Assembly (NCBI RefSeq): GCF_900454495.1
Contig: NZ_UGSI01000001.1
Coordinates: forward strand, 1,922,001-1,986,000
DNA length: 64,000 nt
From: Paenibacillus macerans
GTDB taxonomy: Bacteria; Bacillota; Bacilli; Paenibacillales; Paenibacillaceae
Direction of reading: 5' to 3'
The notes under the pieces are model-generated. The model was given only the letters and a program-made list of their open reading frames with translations, did no database searches and was not told where the DNA came from. The position numbers and the translations under genes are program-made. Below, in pieces: positions 1-7,612 of this stretch. How positions within the stretch are numbered: the stretch's first letter is position 1; every line of letters starts with the position of its first letter.

Positions 1-290
1 AAGTGCTGATCGACAAGCGATTGGTTGAACTTGCCCGTCGTCAGCGCCTCCAGGAATATCGATTGGAAGCCTTTCAGCGTAAAATCGAAATTGTCCCTGA
101 TCCGCTCGGACTCGGACGCTTCGTTGTCCCGCAGCTCGATATCGACATAGTCGATGCTTTGGCGGATCAGAAGCGCGATTTCCTCGGTGCGAATGCTCGT
201 TCCTTTGGGAAGAACATGCAGTCCGGCCCGGTTAAACACATCCGTTCTGAGCCGGTCTCCTTCCAGAAGCTCCATAACGTGGATTCTCAA
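1..290 (-). CDS. HD-GYP-type cyclic-di-GMP phosphodiesterase, N-terminal part (cut by window edge)
   Basis: Reading leftward from a TTG at 290, 96 codons stay open to the window edge. An AAAGGAGG ribosome site lies just upstream, at about 297-306. The protein begins MRIHVMELLEGDRLRTDVFN and continues with GLHVLPKGTSI and a helical stretch ending in IDYVDIEL. This short leader (dispose of 'note/fix-value' elements, then 'is it first, second value') is typical of the region before the HD-GYP catalytic domain in Paenibacillus and Bacillus phosphodiesterases that hydrolyse cyclic-di-GMP. The catalytic HD and GYP motifs themselves lie outside the window, so activity cannot be judged. It could instead be a related metal-dependent phosphohydrolase. 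Confidence 0.7.
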   Translation of the reverse strand, partial: MRIHVMELLEGDRLRTDVFNRAGLHVLPKGTSIRTEEIALLIRQSIDYVDIELRDNEASESERIRDNFDFTLKGFQSIFLEALTTGKFNQSLVDQH

Positions 291-410
291 TTTTTTCCCT
301 CCTTTCCCCGCTCATGAAACGCCGAGTATTTAAACTCAATTAACTTTAATATCGTTCGTGATTAACGTTTCATAAATAGTGCTTTAGGAGGGATTTATAA
401 GAAGATGCCG

Positions 411-563
411 CTACGGCCGTTGCTTTTTCCAGGGGGGATCCCCGTAGCGGTGAAACGCCCGGTTGACGACATAAACTCCCCAGGGAATCGCGGCCGAAAG
501 AGCTGCGCTGACCCATACATGGACAGACGGCAAACGGTCCAGCACAAAGTGTTGCATGTTCAT
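411..563 (-). CDS. Small membrane protein of the decayed germination locus
   Basis: A 50-residue ORF starts with ATG at 563, preceded by GAAGGGGAA. An upstream in-frame start at 599 would add 12 Arg/Glu-rich residues and is less likely. The middle (VHVWVSAALSAAIPWGVYVV) is a plausible single membrane helix, followed by a basic tail. It sits 10 bp after the Ger(x)C remnant on the same strand. The intact germination operon opposite also has a small membrane protein after its GerC gene (3973-4188), so this is probably the corresponding small protein of the decayed locus. The two share architecture, not obvious sequence. It may no longer be expressed. Confidence 0.45.
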   Translation of the reverse strand: MNMQHFVLDRLPSVHVWVSAALSAAIPWGVYVVNRAFHRYGDPPWKKQRP

Positions 564-573
564 TTCCCCTTCT

Positions 574-988
574 CTATTTCGTCTCGATCGTCGAACCAAA
601 AATCCGCACTTTGACCCGTGCTTCCAGCTCGATATCGGCCTGTGAAAAGTAATCCCCCCCCCGGTCCCAATCGTTTTGGAACTTTTTCCACGCCGCGGGA
701 TACTCCCGCTTTAAATAGGTCCCAAGACCGATGACGTAGGACTTATATTCGAGCTGGACTTTTTCCCGCGTTCCCTTCATCATGGCGGTCAACCGCTCGG
801 CTGCTTTCCCTTCGATCCCGGCATGCTGGGCCGGGTTCATTAAAGCAAGCCGTTCCCTGCGTCTCCTCGGCATTCCCTTCCATATTGACCTGAATTCTGA
901 AGCGAATATGCTCCGGGTTGGGGACGTCCGCATAAATTCGGCGCCGGGAGCCCTTGATTTCATAAGCCGCGTAATCATTGCGATGCAC
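574..988 (-). pseudogene. Ger(x)C germination lipoprotein, truncated and frameshifted
   Basis: Two overlapping minus-strand frames give successive parts of the C-terminal half of a Ger(x)C/GerAC protein. The upstream frame (to about 860) reads DYAAYEIKG...FRIQVNMEGNAEE. The downstream frame (about 855 to 574) reads NPAQHAGIEGKAAERL, then VQLEYKSYVIGLGTYLKRE, YPAAWKKFQNDWD and a final beta strand EARVKVRIFGS. The intact GerC at 2773-3957 has the same order, with YPKIWKSMRPQWKHYY at the matching place. The signal peptide, lipobox and about the first 260 residues are missing, and the reading frame shifts once near 855. This is a dead remnant of a second germination operon. A sequencing error could explain the frameshift but not the missing N-terminus. 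Confidence 0.72.
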
Positions 989-1104
989 AGAATGGCGGAC
1001 TGATCCTCACATCTCTAGTTGACTGAAAATATGTTTGTTACCCTTTATTGCCATGTTGCTCCGAAATTAATCCCTCAAAAAGCGCCGCGGGACTCGCACG
1101 GTCA

Positions 1105-1134
1105 GAATATTTTTCCTTTCTCAAGCAAATCTTA
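1105..1134 (+). promoter_or_regulatory. Candidate sigma-G-type promoter for the germination operon
   Basis: GAATA at 1105-1109 and AATCTTA at 1128-1134 are separated by 18 bp. They fit the forespore sigma-G pattern (GHATR, 18 bp, CATNHTA) with one mismatch. The -10 lies 38 bp before the GerA start. Germinant-receptor operons are normally transcribed in the forespore by sigma-G, so position and function agree. Assigned by eye. Confidence 0.4.
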
Positions 1135-1171
1135 ATAGGCAAAATCGGGCTTTAGGAAGGAGGAAACGTCC

Positions 1172-2767
1172 ATGCCGTTTTGGAGAAAATTCCTGCGCAC
1201 GCTTCACGCCGGGAACGGCAAATCCGCCGGAAATTCGAGGACGGAGCAAAGCCCGCCTGAGGCAAAGGGGATGGCTTCATCCCGCAGTCTTGCGGTCCGG
1301 CTCGCCTGGCTTAAGGAAGAGCTGAAAGACTGCTCGGATATTATTTACCGCGAGTTCGTGATCAGCACCGGCCAACGCTGCGCGCTCATCTACGTCCGCG
1401 GCATGATCGCCCAGGACACGGCGCAGCACTACATTGTCAGAAGCCTGCAGCGGGAATCCGCGCAATTGAAAGACAGGAACATCTATCAATTCCTGTTCGA
1501 GGACGAAGGCCTCACCGTTTCCCAAACCAGTGTGATCCATGACCTGAACCAAGGCATAAATGCGGTAATGGACGCCGGGGCTTTGCTTTTGATCGATGGA
1601 GACGCGCGGATGCTGACCTTCTCCATTTCGTCATATCCGACCCGCGCTATTGAGGAGACGCCCAATGAATCGGTCATCCGCGGACCAAGGGAAGCATTCA
1701 TTGAGGATCTGGAGAAAAATCTGACTTTGCTGCGCAGACGGATCAAACACAAAAATTTCAAAACGCAGGCCGTCACTACGGGGCGGTACACGCAAACCGA
1801 TATCGTGCTTGCTTATGTTGAAGGTTTATGCAAACCCGAATTGGTCAAAGAAGTGCAGCGGCGCCTGTCGTATCTCAAAATGGACGGCGTGATGAGCTCT
1901 TCCTATGTGGAGGAGTGCATTGAAGACAATCCTTATTCTCCCTTCCCGCAAGTGCAATACACGGAGAGGCCCGACGTCGTCAGCGCCGCGCTGCTCGAAG
2001 GCCGGATCGCGATTCTTGTAAACGGGTCGCCCATGGTGCTGATGGCCCCGGTCACGTTCCCGATGCTGCTGCAATCGGCCGAAGACTATTACCAACGGTA
2101 TGTGGCGGCCAACTGGATACGCTGGATCCGTTATTTTTTCGTACTCGTGTCTTTGCTGCTTCCGTCGCTTTATATTGCCATTACGACGTTCCATCCGGAG
2201 ATGATCCCGGCCCAGCTGTTGATTGCCGTCGCCTCCTCCCGGGAAATCGTCCCCTTCCCGGCGCTGCTCGAAGCTTTTGCCATGGAGCTGGCCTTTGAAG
2301 CGCTGCGCGAGGCTTCAATCCGGATCCCGAAATCGATCGGGCAAGCCGTATCCATCATCGGGGCGCTGATCATCGGCACCGCCGCCGTGCAAGCAGGCAT
2401 CGCCTCCGCGGCCATGGTCATTATCGTATCTCTTACCGGCATCGCTTCCTTCATCATTCCGCACTTTGATCTGGGGCTCGCTTTCCGGCTGCTAAGGTTC
2501 CCCATCATGATCCTGGCTTCGTTGTTCGGGCTCTACGGCATCGCTTGCGGAATGATCCTGATCTATATCCATTTGGTGAACCTGCGGTCCTTCGGCGTTC
2601 CTTACATGTCGTCCATCGCACCGCTGGTGACCGAAGATCTGGGCGATACGCTCCTCAGGGTGCCCTGGTGGAGAATGTACAAGCGGCCTGTTCAAATCGC
2701 GGAGCAAGAAACCCGGCAAAAAAACAATGCCCGCGGCTGGGAAAAGGAAAAAAGTGAACTGGAGTGA
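1172..2767 (+). CDS. GerA-family spore germination receptor, A subunit
   Basis: A 531-aa protein starting at ATG 1172 behind GAAGGAGGAAAC. A long soluble N-terminal region (to about residue 310) carries the family signature GPREAFIEDL near 171-180. It is followed by about four to five membrane segments (around 321-340, 393-415, 417-436 and 450-475) and a basic soluble tail. This is the normal size and layout of the GerAA/GerBA/GerKA subunit, which sits in the spore inner membrane and, with the B and C subunits, senses germinants. It is first in a four-gene operon and its TGA lies 5 bp before the GerC ATG. The germinant cannot be inferred from sequence. Confidence 0.95.
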   Translation: MPFWRKFLRTLHAGNGKSAGNSRTEQSPPEAKGMASSRSLAVRLAWLKEELKDCSDIIYREFVISTGQRCALIYVRGMIAQDTAQHYIVRSLQRESAQLKDRNIYQFLFEDEGLTVSQTSVIHDLNQGINAVMDAGALLLIDGDARMLTFSISSYPTRAIEETPNESVIRGPREAFIEDLEKNLTLLRRRIKHKNFKTQAVTTGRYTQTDIVLAYVEGLCKPELVKEVQRRLSYLKMDGVMSSSYVEECIEDNPYSPFPQVQYTERPDVVSAALLEGRIAILVNGSPMVLMAPVTFPMLLQSAEDYYQRYVAANWIRWIRYFFVLVSLLLPSLYIAITTFHPEMIPAQLLIAVASSREIVPFPALLEAFAMELAFEALREASIRIPKSIGQAVSIIGALIIGTAAVQAGIASAAMVIIVSLTGIASFIIPHFDLGLAFRLLRFPIMILASLFGLYGIACGMILIYIHLVNLRSFGVPYMSSIAPLVTEDLGDTLLRVPWWRMYKRPVQIAEQETRQKNNARGWEKEKSELE

Positions 2768-2772
2768 CAAAC

Positions 2773-3957
2773 ATGCGCAGAGCAATATGCACCGCCGCGC
2801 TGGCGGTCCTTCTTTTTACAGGCGTTGGCGGCTGTTGGTCTTCCCAGGAGCTGAACAATCGCGCGTTTGCGAATGCCGTTCTCATCGATTTGACCGAAGA
2901 CGGAGAAATCGAACTGTCCATCGGGTTTCCGCTGCCCAACCGCATGATCCCGGCGCAAGCCGGCGGCTCGGGACAACCCCAAGGCAGTCCGTACACTTTT
3001 GTCACCAAACGGGCAAGCAATATCAGCCAAGCTTTGCGGTTGATTCAGGTCGATCTTTCGAGAAATATTTCCTTCGGTCAAACGCGTTCCATCATCGTCG
3101 GCAGGAGACTAGCGGAGCAAGGACTCGACAGGGTCGTGGAGTTCGTTTTCCGCCAGCCCTCCTTTCGCCTGAGCGCCAACCTGTTCGTAACGCCCAATAA
3201 AGTAACGGAGATTACCAGAATTCCGTTGGCGTTTGAAAGAGTCATCGGCGATATATTGCGAAAATACATCAACAACCACTTCACTTTGGATACGACGGTC
3301 AAGGACTATAAGCTCGCTTTGTACCAGGGCGGCGACATTCTTATTCCTTTGCTGACTTTCGGGCAGCAGCCCGAGATCGCCGTGGAGGATCCTAAAAAAG
3401 ACCGCTGGATGGGTACGGGGGGCGCAGCGATTTTCAGCGGCGGAAAAATGGCAAAAACGGTGCTTTCCGTAAAAGATTTAAGAGGCGCCCTTTGGATCAG
3501 CTCACAGCTCAGTACGACCACCATCACCATCGCTTCCCCAAGCGACGGCAAAGAAATCAGCTGCTTCATCGAAGGGATCAAAACAAGCATCAAGCCCAAC
3601 GTCAAAAACGGGAAAGTCGCTTTTCAAATTACAAGCAGCGCGAAAGCTTTCGTGCAGACCTCCTTGTCGGAAATCGATTTGAAGGACCCGGCCGTTATTC
3701 AGCAGTTGGAAAACATTTTACAAAAAGATGTGGAAGAACGCTTGAAAAAGGTGCTCGACAAAACGCGTAAAGCCCGTTCCGATGCGTTTCTGTTTAGCCA
3801 ATATCTCGATTGGAGATACCCGAAAATATGGAAAAGCATGCGGCCGCAGTGGAAACATTACTATGCGGAAGAACTGCCTATCGAGGTTAAAGTCAAAATC
3901 CTGCTGAACCGCACCGGCGGCGTTTACCGTTCGGTGGTTCAAGAAACCCATATATAG
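2773..3957 (+). CDS. Ger(x)C-family spore germination receptor lipoprotein, C subunit
   Basis: A 394-aa lipoprotein. The chosen start is ATG 2773, with GGAG eight bases upstream inside the end of the A-subunit gene. A GTG at 2764 overlaps the upstream stop and would have a poorly placed ribosome site. The signal peptide ends in lipobox VGGC (Cys21). The rest is the three-domain Ger(x)C fold, with the conserved WSSQELNNRAFA start and a C-terminal WRYPKIWKSMRPQW element. The lipoprotein is exported and anchored on the outer face of the spore inner membrane, where it is needed for receptor function. The decayed paralogue at 574-988 is a useful comparison. Confidence 0.93.
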   Translation: MRRAICTAALAVLLFTGVGGCWSSQELNNRAFANAVLIDLTEDGEIELSIGFPLPNRMIPAQAGGSGQPQGSPYTFVTKRASNISQALRLIQVDLSRNISFGQTRSIIVGRRLAEQGLDRVVEFVFRQPSFRLSANLFVTPNKVTEITRIPLAFERVIGDILRKYINNHFTLDTTVKDYKLALYQGGDILIPLLTFGQQPEIAVEDPKKDRWMGTGGAAIFSGGKMAKTVLSVKDLRGALWISSQLSTTTITIASPSDGKEISCFIEGIKTSIKPNVKNGKVAFQITSSAKAFVQTSLSEIDLKDPAVIQQLENILQKDVEERLKKVLDKTRKARSDAFLFSQYLDWRYPKIWKSMRPQWKHYYAEELPIEVKVKILLNRTGGVYRSVVQETHI

Positions 3958-3972
3958 CGAGGAAAGCGCCTG

Positions 3973-4188
3973 ATGATCTGGATCGGAACGATGTATTTGC
4001 TGATTATGCTGTTCGGTTGGCTTGCGCAGCGCAGACGGGCAGGGTTTAAAACCCGCCTGCTCGTGCTGCTCGTATCGCTCTGTTTTTTCGCTTGCGCGGA
4101 AGTGCTGTTCCTGCTGAAAGAACGTTGGAATGTACCGATGTTTATTCAATATGTCAGGGAATCCATCCAAAACTGGATGTTCGGATAA
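3973..4188 (+). CDS. Small membrane protein of the germination operon
   Basis: A 71-aa protein starting at ATG 3973 with GAGGAAAG upstream. It has two hydrophobic helices (about residues 3-18 and 28-46) separated by a basic loop QRRRAGFKTR, then an amphipathic tail. It lies 15 bp after the C subunit and 21 bp before the B subunit, so it is almost certainly cotranscribed. Small two-helix proteins (GerD-unrelated, sometimes called D subunits) occur in some GerA-type operons and can modulate receptor activity. That role is inferred from position and topology only. Confidence 0.72.
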   Translation: MIWIGTMYLLIMLFGWLAQRRRAGFKTRLLVLLVSLCFFACAEVLFLLKERWNVPMFIQYVRESIQNWMFG

Positions 4189-4209
4189 TTGCGACAGGAG
4201 GCCAGAATC

Positions 4210-5316
4210 ATGCCGAAAAACATAACCTCTTCCCAAATTTTTTCGCTCTATAATTTACAGATTTTCACCACCGTTATCGCTTTTATCATCGGGATCATGA
4301 TCGCGGGCAGCAAGTATTCCACCCCCGTTGCCGCGTTGGTTGGAGGCCTTCTGGCTCTGGTGCTGGTATACCCCGCCTATAAGGTGGGAGCTTCGCGTCC
4401 CGGCGAGTTCCTCGTACAATACGGAAGCGAGCTTGTCGGCCAGCCTTTGCATCTCTGTTTTATGCTTTACATCCTGGTGATCCATATTTTTCTCGCCGCG
4501 CTCAATTTAAGGCAACTATCCGACTATTTGCTTTCCGAGTATTTGATCGACACCCCCGGTTGGGCCGTTGTCGGGATCTTCTGCATTTGCGTCGCATACG
4601 CCGTGCACTGCGGATTGTATACGATTTTCCTTGCGGCCGAAGGAATATTCCTCGTCACCGCGCTGGCCTTCCTGTCCATCCCGCTGATCGGATTTCAGGA
4701 AATGGAGGTGGACATGTTTATCGCCCTGGTGACCCATTTGACGTTGAAGGATTTGTGGGACGGCGTCTATGAAACCATGTCCATTTTCGGCGAGCTGGCC
4801 TTCCTGTTTTTGCTGTTCCCTTATTTGAAAAAACCGAGAAAAGTTTACCGGACCTATTTTTTCATCACCTGTACGTCACTGGCGATCATCATTACGCATA
4901 TTATCCCGGTTCTCCTTACCTTCGGCCCGAATCTGGGGGCCAACCTGATGTACCCCGATATGGAACTGGTGCGCTTCATTCGGGTCGGGTCTTTCGTCGA
5001 CACGATGGACCCGATTCTGATCATACTTTGGCTGACGAGCATTTTCGTTAAAATTTCGTTTATTGTGTTTACGGCGGTAACCTGCCTGTCGCAGCTGACC
5101 CGGGTAAATGACCATAAGCCCTTTACGCTGCCCGTGATCGCCTTCATTGCGGTGTTCTCCATATGCATCGCCAGGACCCCGCCCGAGTTATACCGATTTC
5201 TGTCCACCGACTGGCCCGCGCTGATGATCTTCGCCGAATTTCTGATTCCGTCGGTTTATTGGCTGGCGGGCATCGCGCGCGGGTCGCTCAAGAAAGCAAA
5301 ACCCGAAAGCCGTTAA
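4210..5316 (+). CDS. GerB-family spore germination receptor, B subunit (APC-type membrane protein)
   Basis: A 368-aa, almost wholly hydrophobic protein. ATG 4210 is chosen because CAGGAGG sits eight bases upstream; a TTG at 4189 immediately after the previous stop is less likely. About ten transmembrane helices are visible, beginning SLYNLQIFTTVIAFIIG with GIMIAG in the first helix, as in GerAB/GerKB. This subunit belongs to the amino acid-polyamine-organocation superfamily and is thought to bind the germinant in the spore inner membrane. It is last in the operon and converges on the next gene with an 8-bp gap and no obvious terminator. Confidence 0.93.
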   Translation: MPKNITSSQIFSLYNLQIFTTVIAFIIGIMIAGSKYSTPVAALVGGLLALVLVYPAYKVGASRPGEFLVQYGSELVGQPLHLCFMLYILVIHIFLAALNLRQLSDYLLSEYLIDTPGWAVVGIFCICVAYAVHCGLYTIFLAAEGIFLVTALAFLSIPLIGFQEMEVDMFIALVTHLTLKDLWDGVYETMSIFGELAFLFLLFPYLKKPRKVYRTYFFITCTSLAIIITHIIPVLLTFGPNLGANLMYPDMELVRFIRVGSFVDTMDPILIILWLTSIFVKISFIVFTAVTCLSQLTRVNDHKPFTLPVIAFIAVFSICIARTPPELYRFLSTDWPALMIFAEFLIPSVYWLAGIARGSLKKAKPESR

Positions 5317-5324
5317 CCCGGCTT

Positions 5325-6104
5325 TTATTTTCTCGACAACCAGGCCCGCTCCTGATTCCAGCTCAAGCTGACCGGAATTTCGAAAAAATCGGACAACAGC
5401 GGTTCGGTCAGCACCTCACGGCTGTTGCCTTGCTTAAACACTTCGCCCCGCCGCAGCAGCAAGGTTTTGCTGAAAATCGGCAAAATTTCCTCCGTATGGT
5501 GCGTCACATACAGCATGTGCGGCGCCTGCGGTTCGGCGGCCAATTGCGCGATGCTCTCCAGCAGTCCTTCCTTGGAAATAAAGTCGAGTCCGTTCGCCGC
5601 TTCATCCAAAATCAGCAGCTTGGGCGAAGCCATCAGCGCCCGGGCGATGAGCAGCTTTTGCTGCTCGCCTTGGGAGCAGGTCTGGTAGGCGCGGCCCTGC
5701 AGATGGCGGCAGCGGAGCTGTTCCATCAATGCCGCAGCGCGGTCGTAATCCTCGGCTCCAGGCTTGTCGTACAGACCGATTGAGGCGTATTTGCCGCTGA
5801 CGACCAGGTCCTCGGCTTTTTGTCCGCCGTGCAGCTTCTCCTGCAGCGAGGAGCTCACCCATCCGATCGATTTGCGCAGCTCTCTGAGGTCGACCTCGCC
5901 AAACCGGTGTCCCAAAACGCTGATCGTCCCGGACGACGGCCACAGGTAGCCGCTGATCATATTAAGCAGCGTCGTTTTTCCGGAACCGTTTAAGCCCAGC
6001 AGAGCCCAATGCTCGCCTTCCCCGATCGTCCAATCCACCCCGTTCAAAATCGTCTTCCCTTCCCGCTGCCAGGTCACTTGCTTCATTTCGATAATCGAGT
6101 TCAT
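5325..6104 (-). CDS. ABC transporter ATP-binding protein, YlmA/ModF-like
   Basis: A 259-aa cytoplasmic ATPase. Walker A is GLNGSGKTT (about residues 37-45), the signature motif is the atypical CSQGEQQK, Walker B is LLILDEAANGLD, and the switch histidine is in YVTHHTEEI. The sequence is closest in style to stand-alone ATPases such as B. subtilis YlmA and to the molybdate-associated ModF group. No permease gene adjoins it, so its membrane partner, if any, lies elsewhere. The start at 6104 has GAGGAACTC upstream. The substrate is unknown. Confidence 0.85.
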   Translation of the reverse strand: MNSIIEMKQVTWQREGKTILNGVDWTIGEGEHWALLGLNGSGKTTLLNMISGYLWPSSGTISVLGHRFGEVDLRELRKSIGWVSSSLQEKLHGGQKAEDLVVSGKYASIGLYDKPGAEDYDRAAALMEQLRCRHLQGRAYQTCSQGEQQKLLIARALMASPKLLILDEAANGLDFISKEGLLESIAQLAAEPQAPHMLYVTHHTEEILPIFSKTLLLRRGEVFKQGNSREVLTEPLLSDFFEIPVSLSWNQERAWLSRK

Positions 6105-6289
6105 ACATGAGTTCCTCCCGAGTAGGTTTACAGTACTCTCAAGCTACTCCGGCAGGGAAGGTTTGTCAAGCTCCGCGCCGGCGGACGGCTGCGGAATACG
6201 GATTCGCCAGCGTATGGAAATTCGGCATTAGTTCGTGCCTATTTTGCTGAAATCAGCTAGAATACTAGCGAAGGGAAGTGAGATACCAT

Positions 6290-7195
6290 TTGACTCATAC
6301 ATTTACTTGGGACGATGTTGCGGCGCTGCAAAAAAACGTCGAGCAGCGGGACGGCATTTCTTTAAAGCTGAACTGGGACACCCTGCTTGCCGGCAAAGAA
6401 GACGACGGTGTGCACTTGGCCGGCTTCAGGGACGGGAAGCTCGTAGCTTTTCTCGGAAAATATTCATTTGGCGGCAGCCTGGAGATTTGCGGCATGGTAC
6501 ATCCGGATTACCGCCGGCAGGGGATTTTTACCGGTTTGCTGGAGCGGGCCCTGGATGCACCGACACGGCAAGCCCACGCGAAAATTTTGCTCAATGCCCC
6601 GGGCGATTCGCAAACCGGCAAGCGGTTCCTGGACAGTGTGCGCTGCCGCTTTGCGTTCAGCGAGTATCAAATGAAGCTGGAAGCCCCCGGATTTGCCGGG
6701 GAACACGCCGCTCGTACCAATGACTCCGATGTCGTCTCGGTCTCGCTTGCGTCGGCCGGAGAAGCCGGTAAAGCCGATGATGTCTTGATCTCGCTTGCCC
6801 CGGCCGGAGAAGGCGATAAAGCGATTTTACAGCAGCTCGATAGCGAAGGGTTCAAGATGGAGCCGGAAGAGGCCCGGCGCTTTTATGAGGAGATGTCCCC
6901 CGCGGAATTGGCCCAAAACGAGCTGATTTTACTAGGCGGAGAACCGGCCGGGAAAATCCGGGTTTCCCGCCATGAAGGGGAAGCGTGGATTTACGGGTTC
7001 GTCGTCGACGCAAGGCTGCGCGGCCAGGGCATCGGCAGCGCAGCCTTGCGCCACGTCATCAAGCGGGAACAGGCTGCCGGCTACGATGTTTGGCTTGAGG
7101 TCGCCTTGGATAACCCAAACGCCAAAAAGCTCTACGAAAACGTCGGCTTCCGCGTTCAGCGGTCCCAGGATTATTACGAATACGCGCGAGCGTAA
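6290..7195 (+). CDS. Tandem GNAT-domain N-acetyltransferase
   Basis: The start chosen is TTG 6290, because GAAGGGAAGTGAG ends seven bases upstream; GTG 6278 lies within that site. The 301-aa protein holds two GNAT folds. The N-terminal one carries the acetyl-CoA loop DYRRQGIFTGLL and the C-terminal one carries RLRGQGIGSAALRHVI, then LEVALDNPNAKKLYENVGF. The linker contains an imperfect internal duplication (LASAGEAGKA then LAPAGEGDKA, DNA period 51 bp at 6738-6825). The acetyl acceptor (small molecule, antibiotic or protein) cannot be told. It is a single-gene unit ending at a strong terminator. Confidence 0.87.
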   Translation: MTHTFTWDDVAALQKNVEQRDGISLKLNWDTLLAGKEDDGVHLAGFRDGKLVAFLGKYSFGGSLEICGMVHPDYRRQGIFTGLLERALDAPTRQAHAKILLNAPGDSQTGKRFLDSVRCRFAFSEYQMKLEAPGFAGEHAARTNDSDVVSVSLASAGEAGKADDVLISLAPAGEGDKAILQQLDSEGFKMEPEEARRFYEEMSPAELAQNELILLGGEPAGKIRVSRHEGEAWIYGFVVDARLRGQGIGSAALRHVIKREQAAGYDVWLEVALDNPNAKKLYENVGFRVQRSQDYYEYARA

Positions 7196-7213
7196 ATCGC
7201 TGAAGTCTGAAAA

Positions 7214-7245
7214 GCCGCCAAAGCAATTAGCTCTGGCGGCTTTTT
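7214..7245 (+). terminator. Rho-independent terminator of the GNAT gene
   Basis: GCCGCCA...TGGCGGC stem with the loop around CAATTAG, followed by TTTTT, 18 bp after the GNAT stop codon. Confidence 0.88.
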
Positions 7246-7562
7246 GATGAGGTACTATGCCTGTCTGCCATTGTTTGCCGCTGTCTGCTGCTGTCTGCTG
7301 CTGTCTGTCACTGCCTGCCGCTGTCGCTGCTATCTGTCATTGCTGTCTGCCGGAAATAACGGTAAATTGTGGCGTTAATTTTGGATTTTTGCCCCACCCT
7401 CACAAAATAGCGGAATTTTTTATACCTATTTCTGCTAACAGGCAGGGAAATACACCTCTTTGCTCGCATTTTCCAAACATAGCGGTAAAAAATTCCTCTA
7501 TTATAATAAACTTCTCTTTTTAGAGAAAATAAAGCCATTATTTACCGCTATTTCCGCGGCTT
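7246..7562. other. Non-coding interval with low-complexity and dispersed repeats
   Basis: About 315 bp between convergent genes with no credible gene. The first part (about 7260-7350) is an irregular run of CTGTCTGC/CTGCTGTCTG units. The second part is AT-rich and contains several related ATAGCGGWA-type blocks (near 7405, 7480 and 7535) in both orientations. These resemble blocks at 41260-41350 and look like members of a dispersed intergenic repeat. Confidence 0.6.
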
Positions 7563-7601
7563 CCGCAAAAATGCAGGCGCGGCCTCCTGGCGAGGCCGCG
7601 C
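7563..7601 (-). terminator. Rho-independent terminator of the ABC exporter gene
   Basis: Perfect 10-bp stem GCGCGGCCTC / GAGGCCGCGC (7577-7586 and 7592-7601), followed on the minus strand by GCATTTTTGC. It starts 12 bp after the exporter stop codon. Confidence 0.82.
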
Positions 7602-7612
7602 TTCATTTCGGC

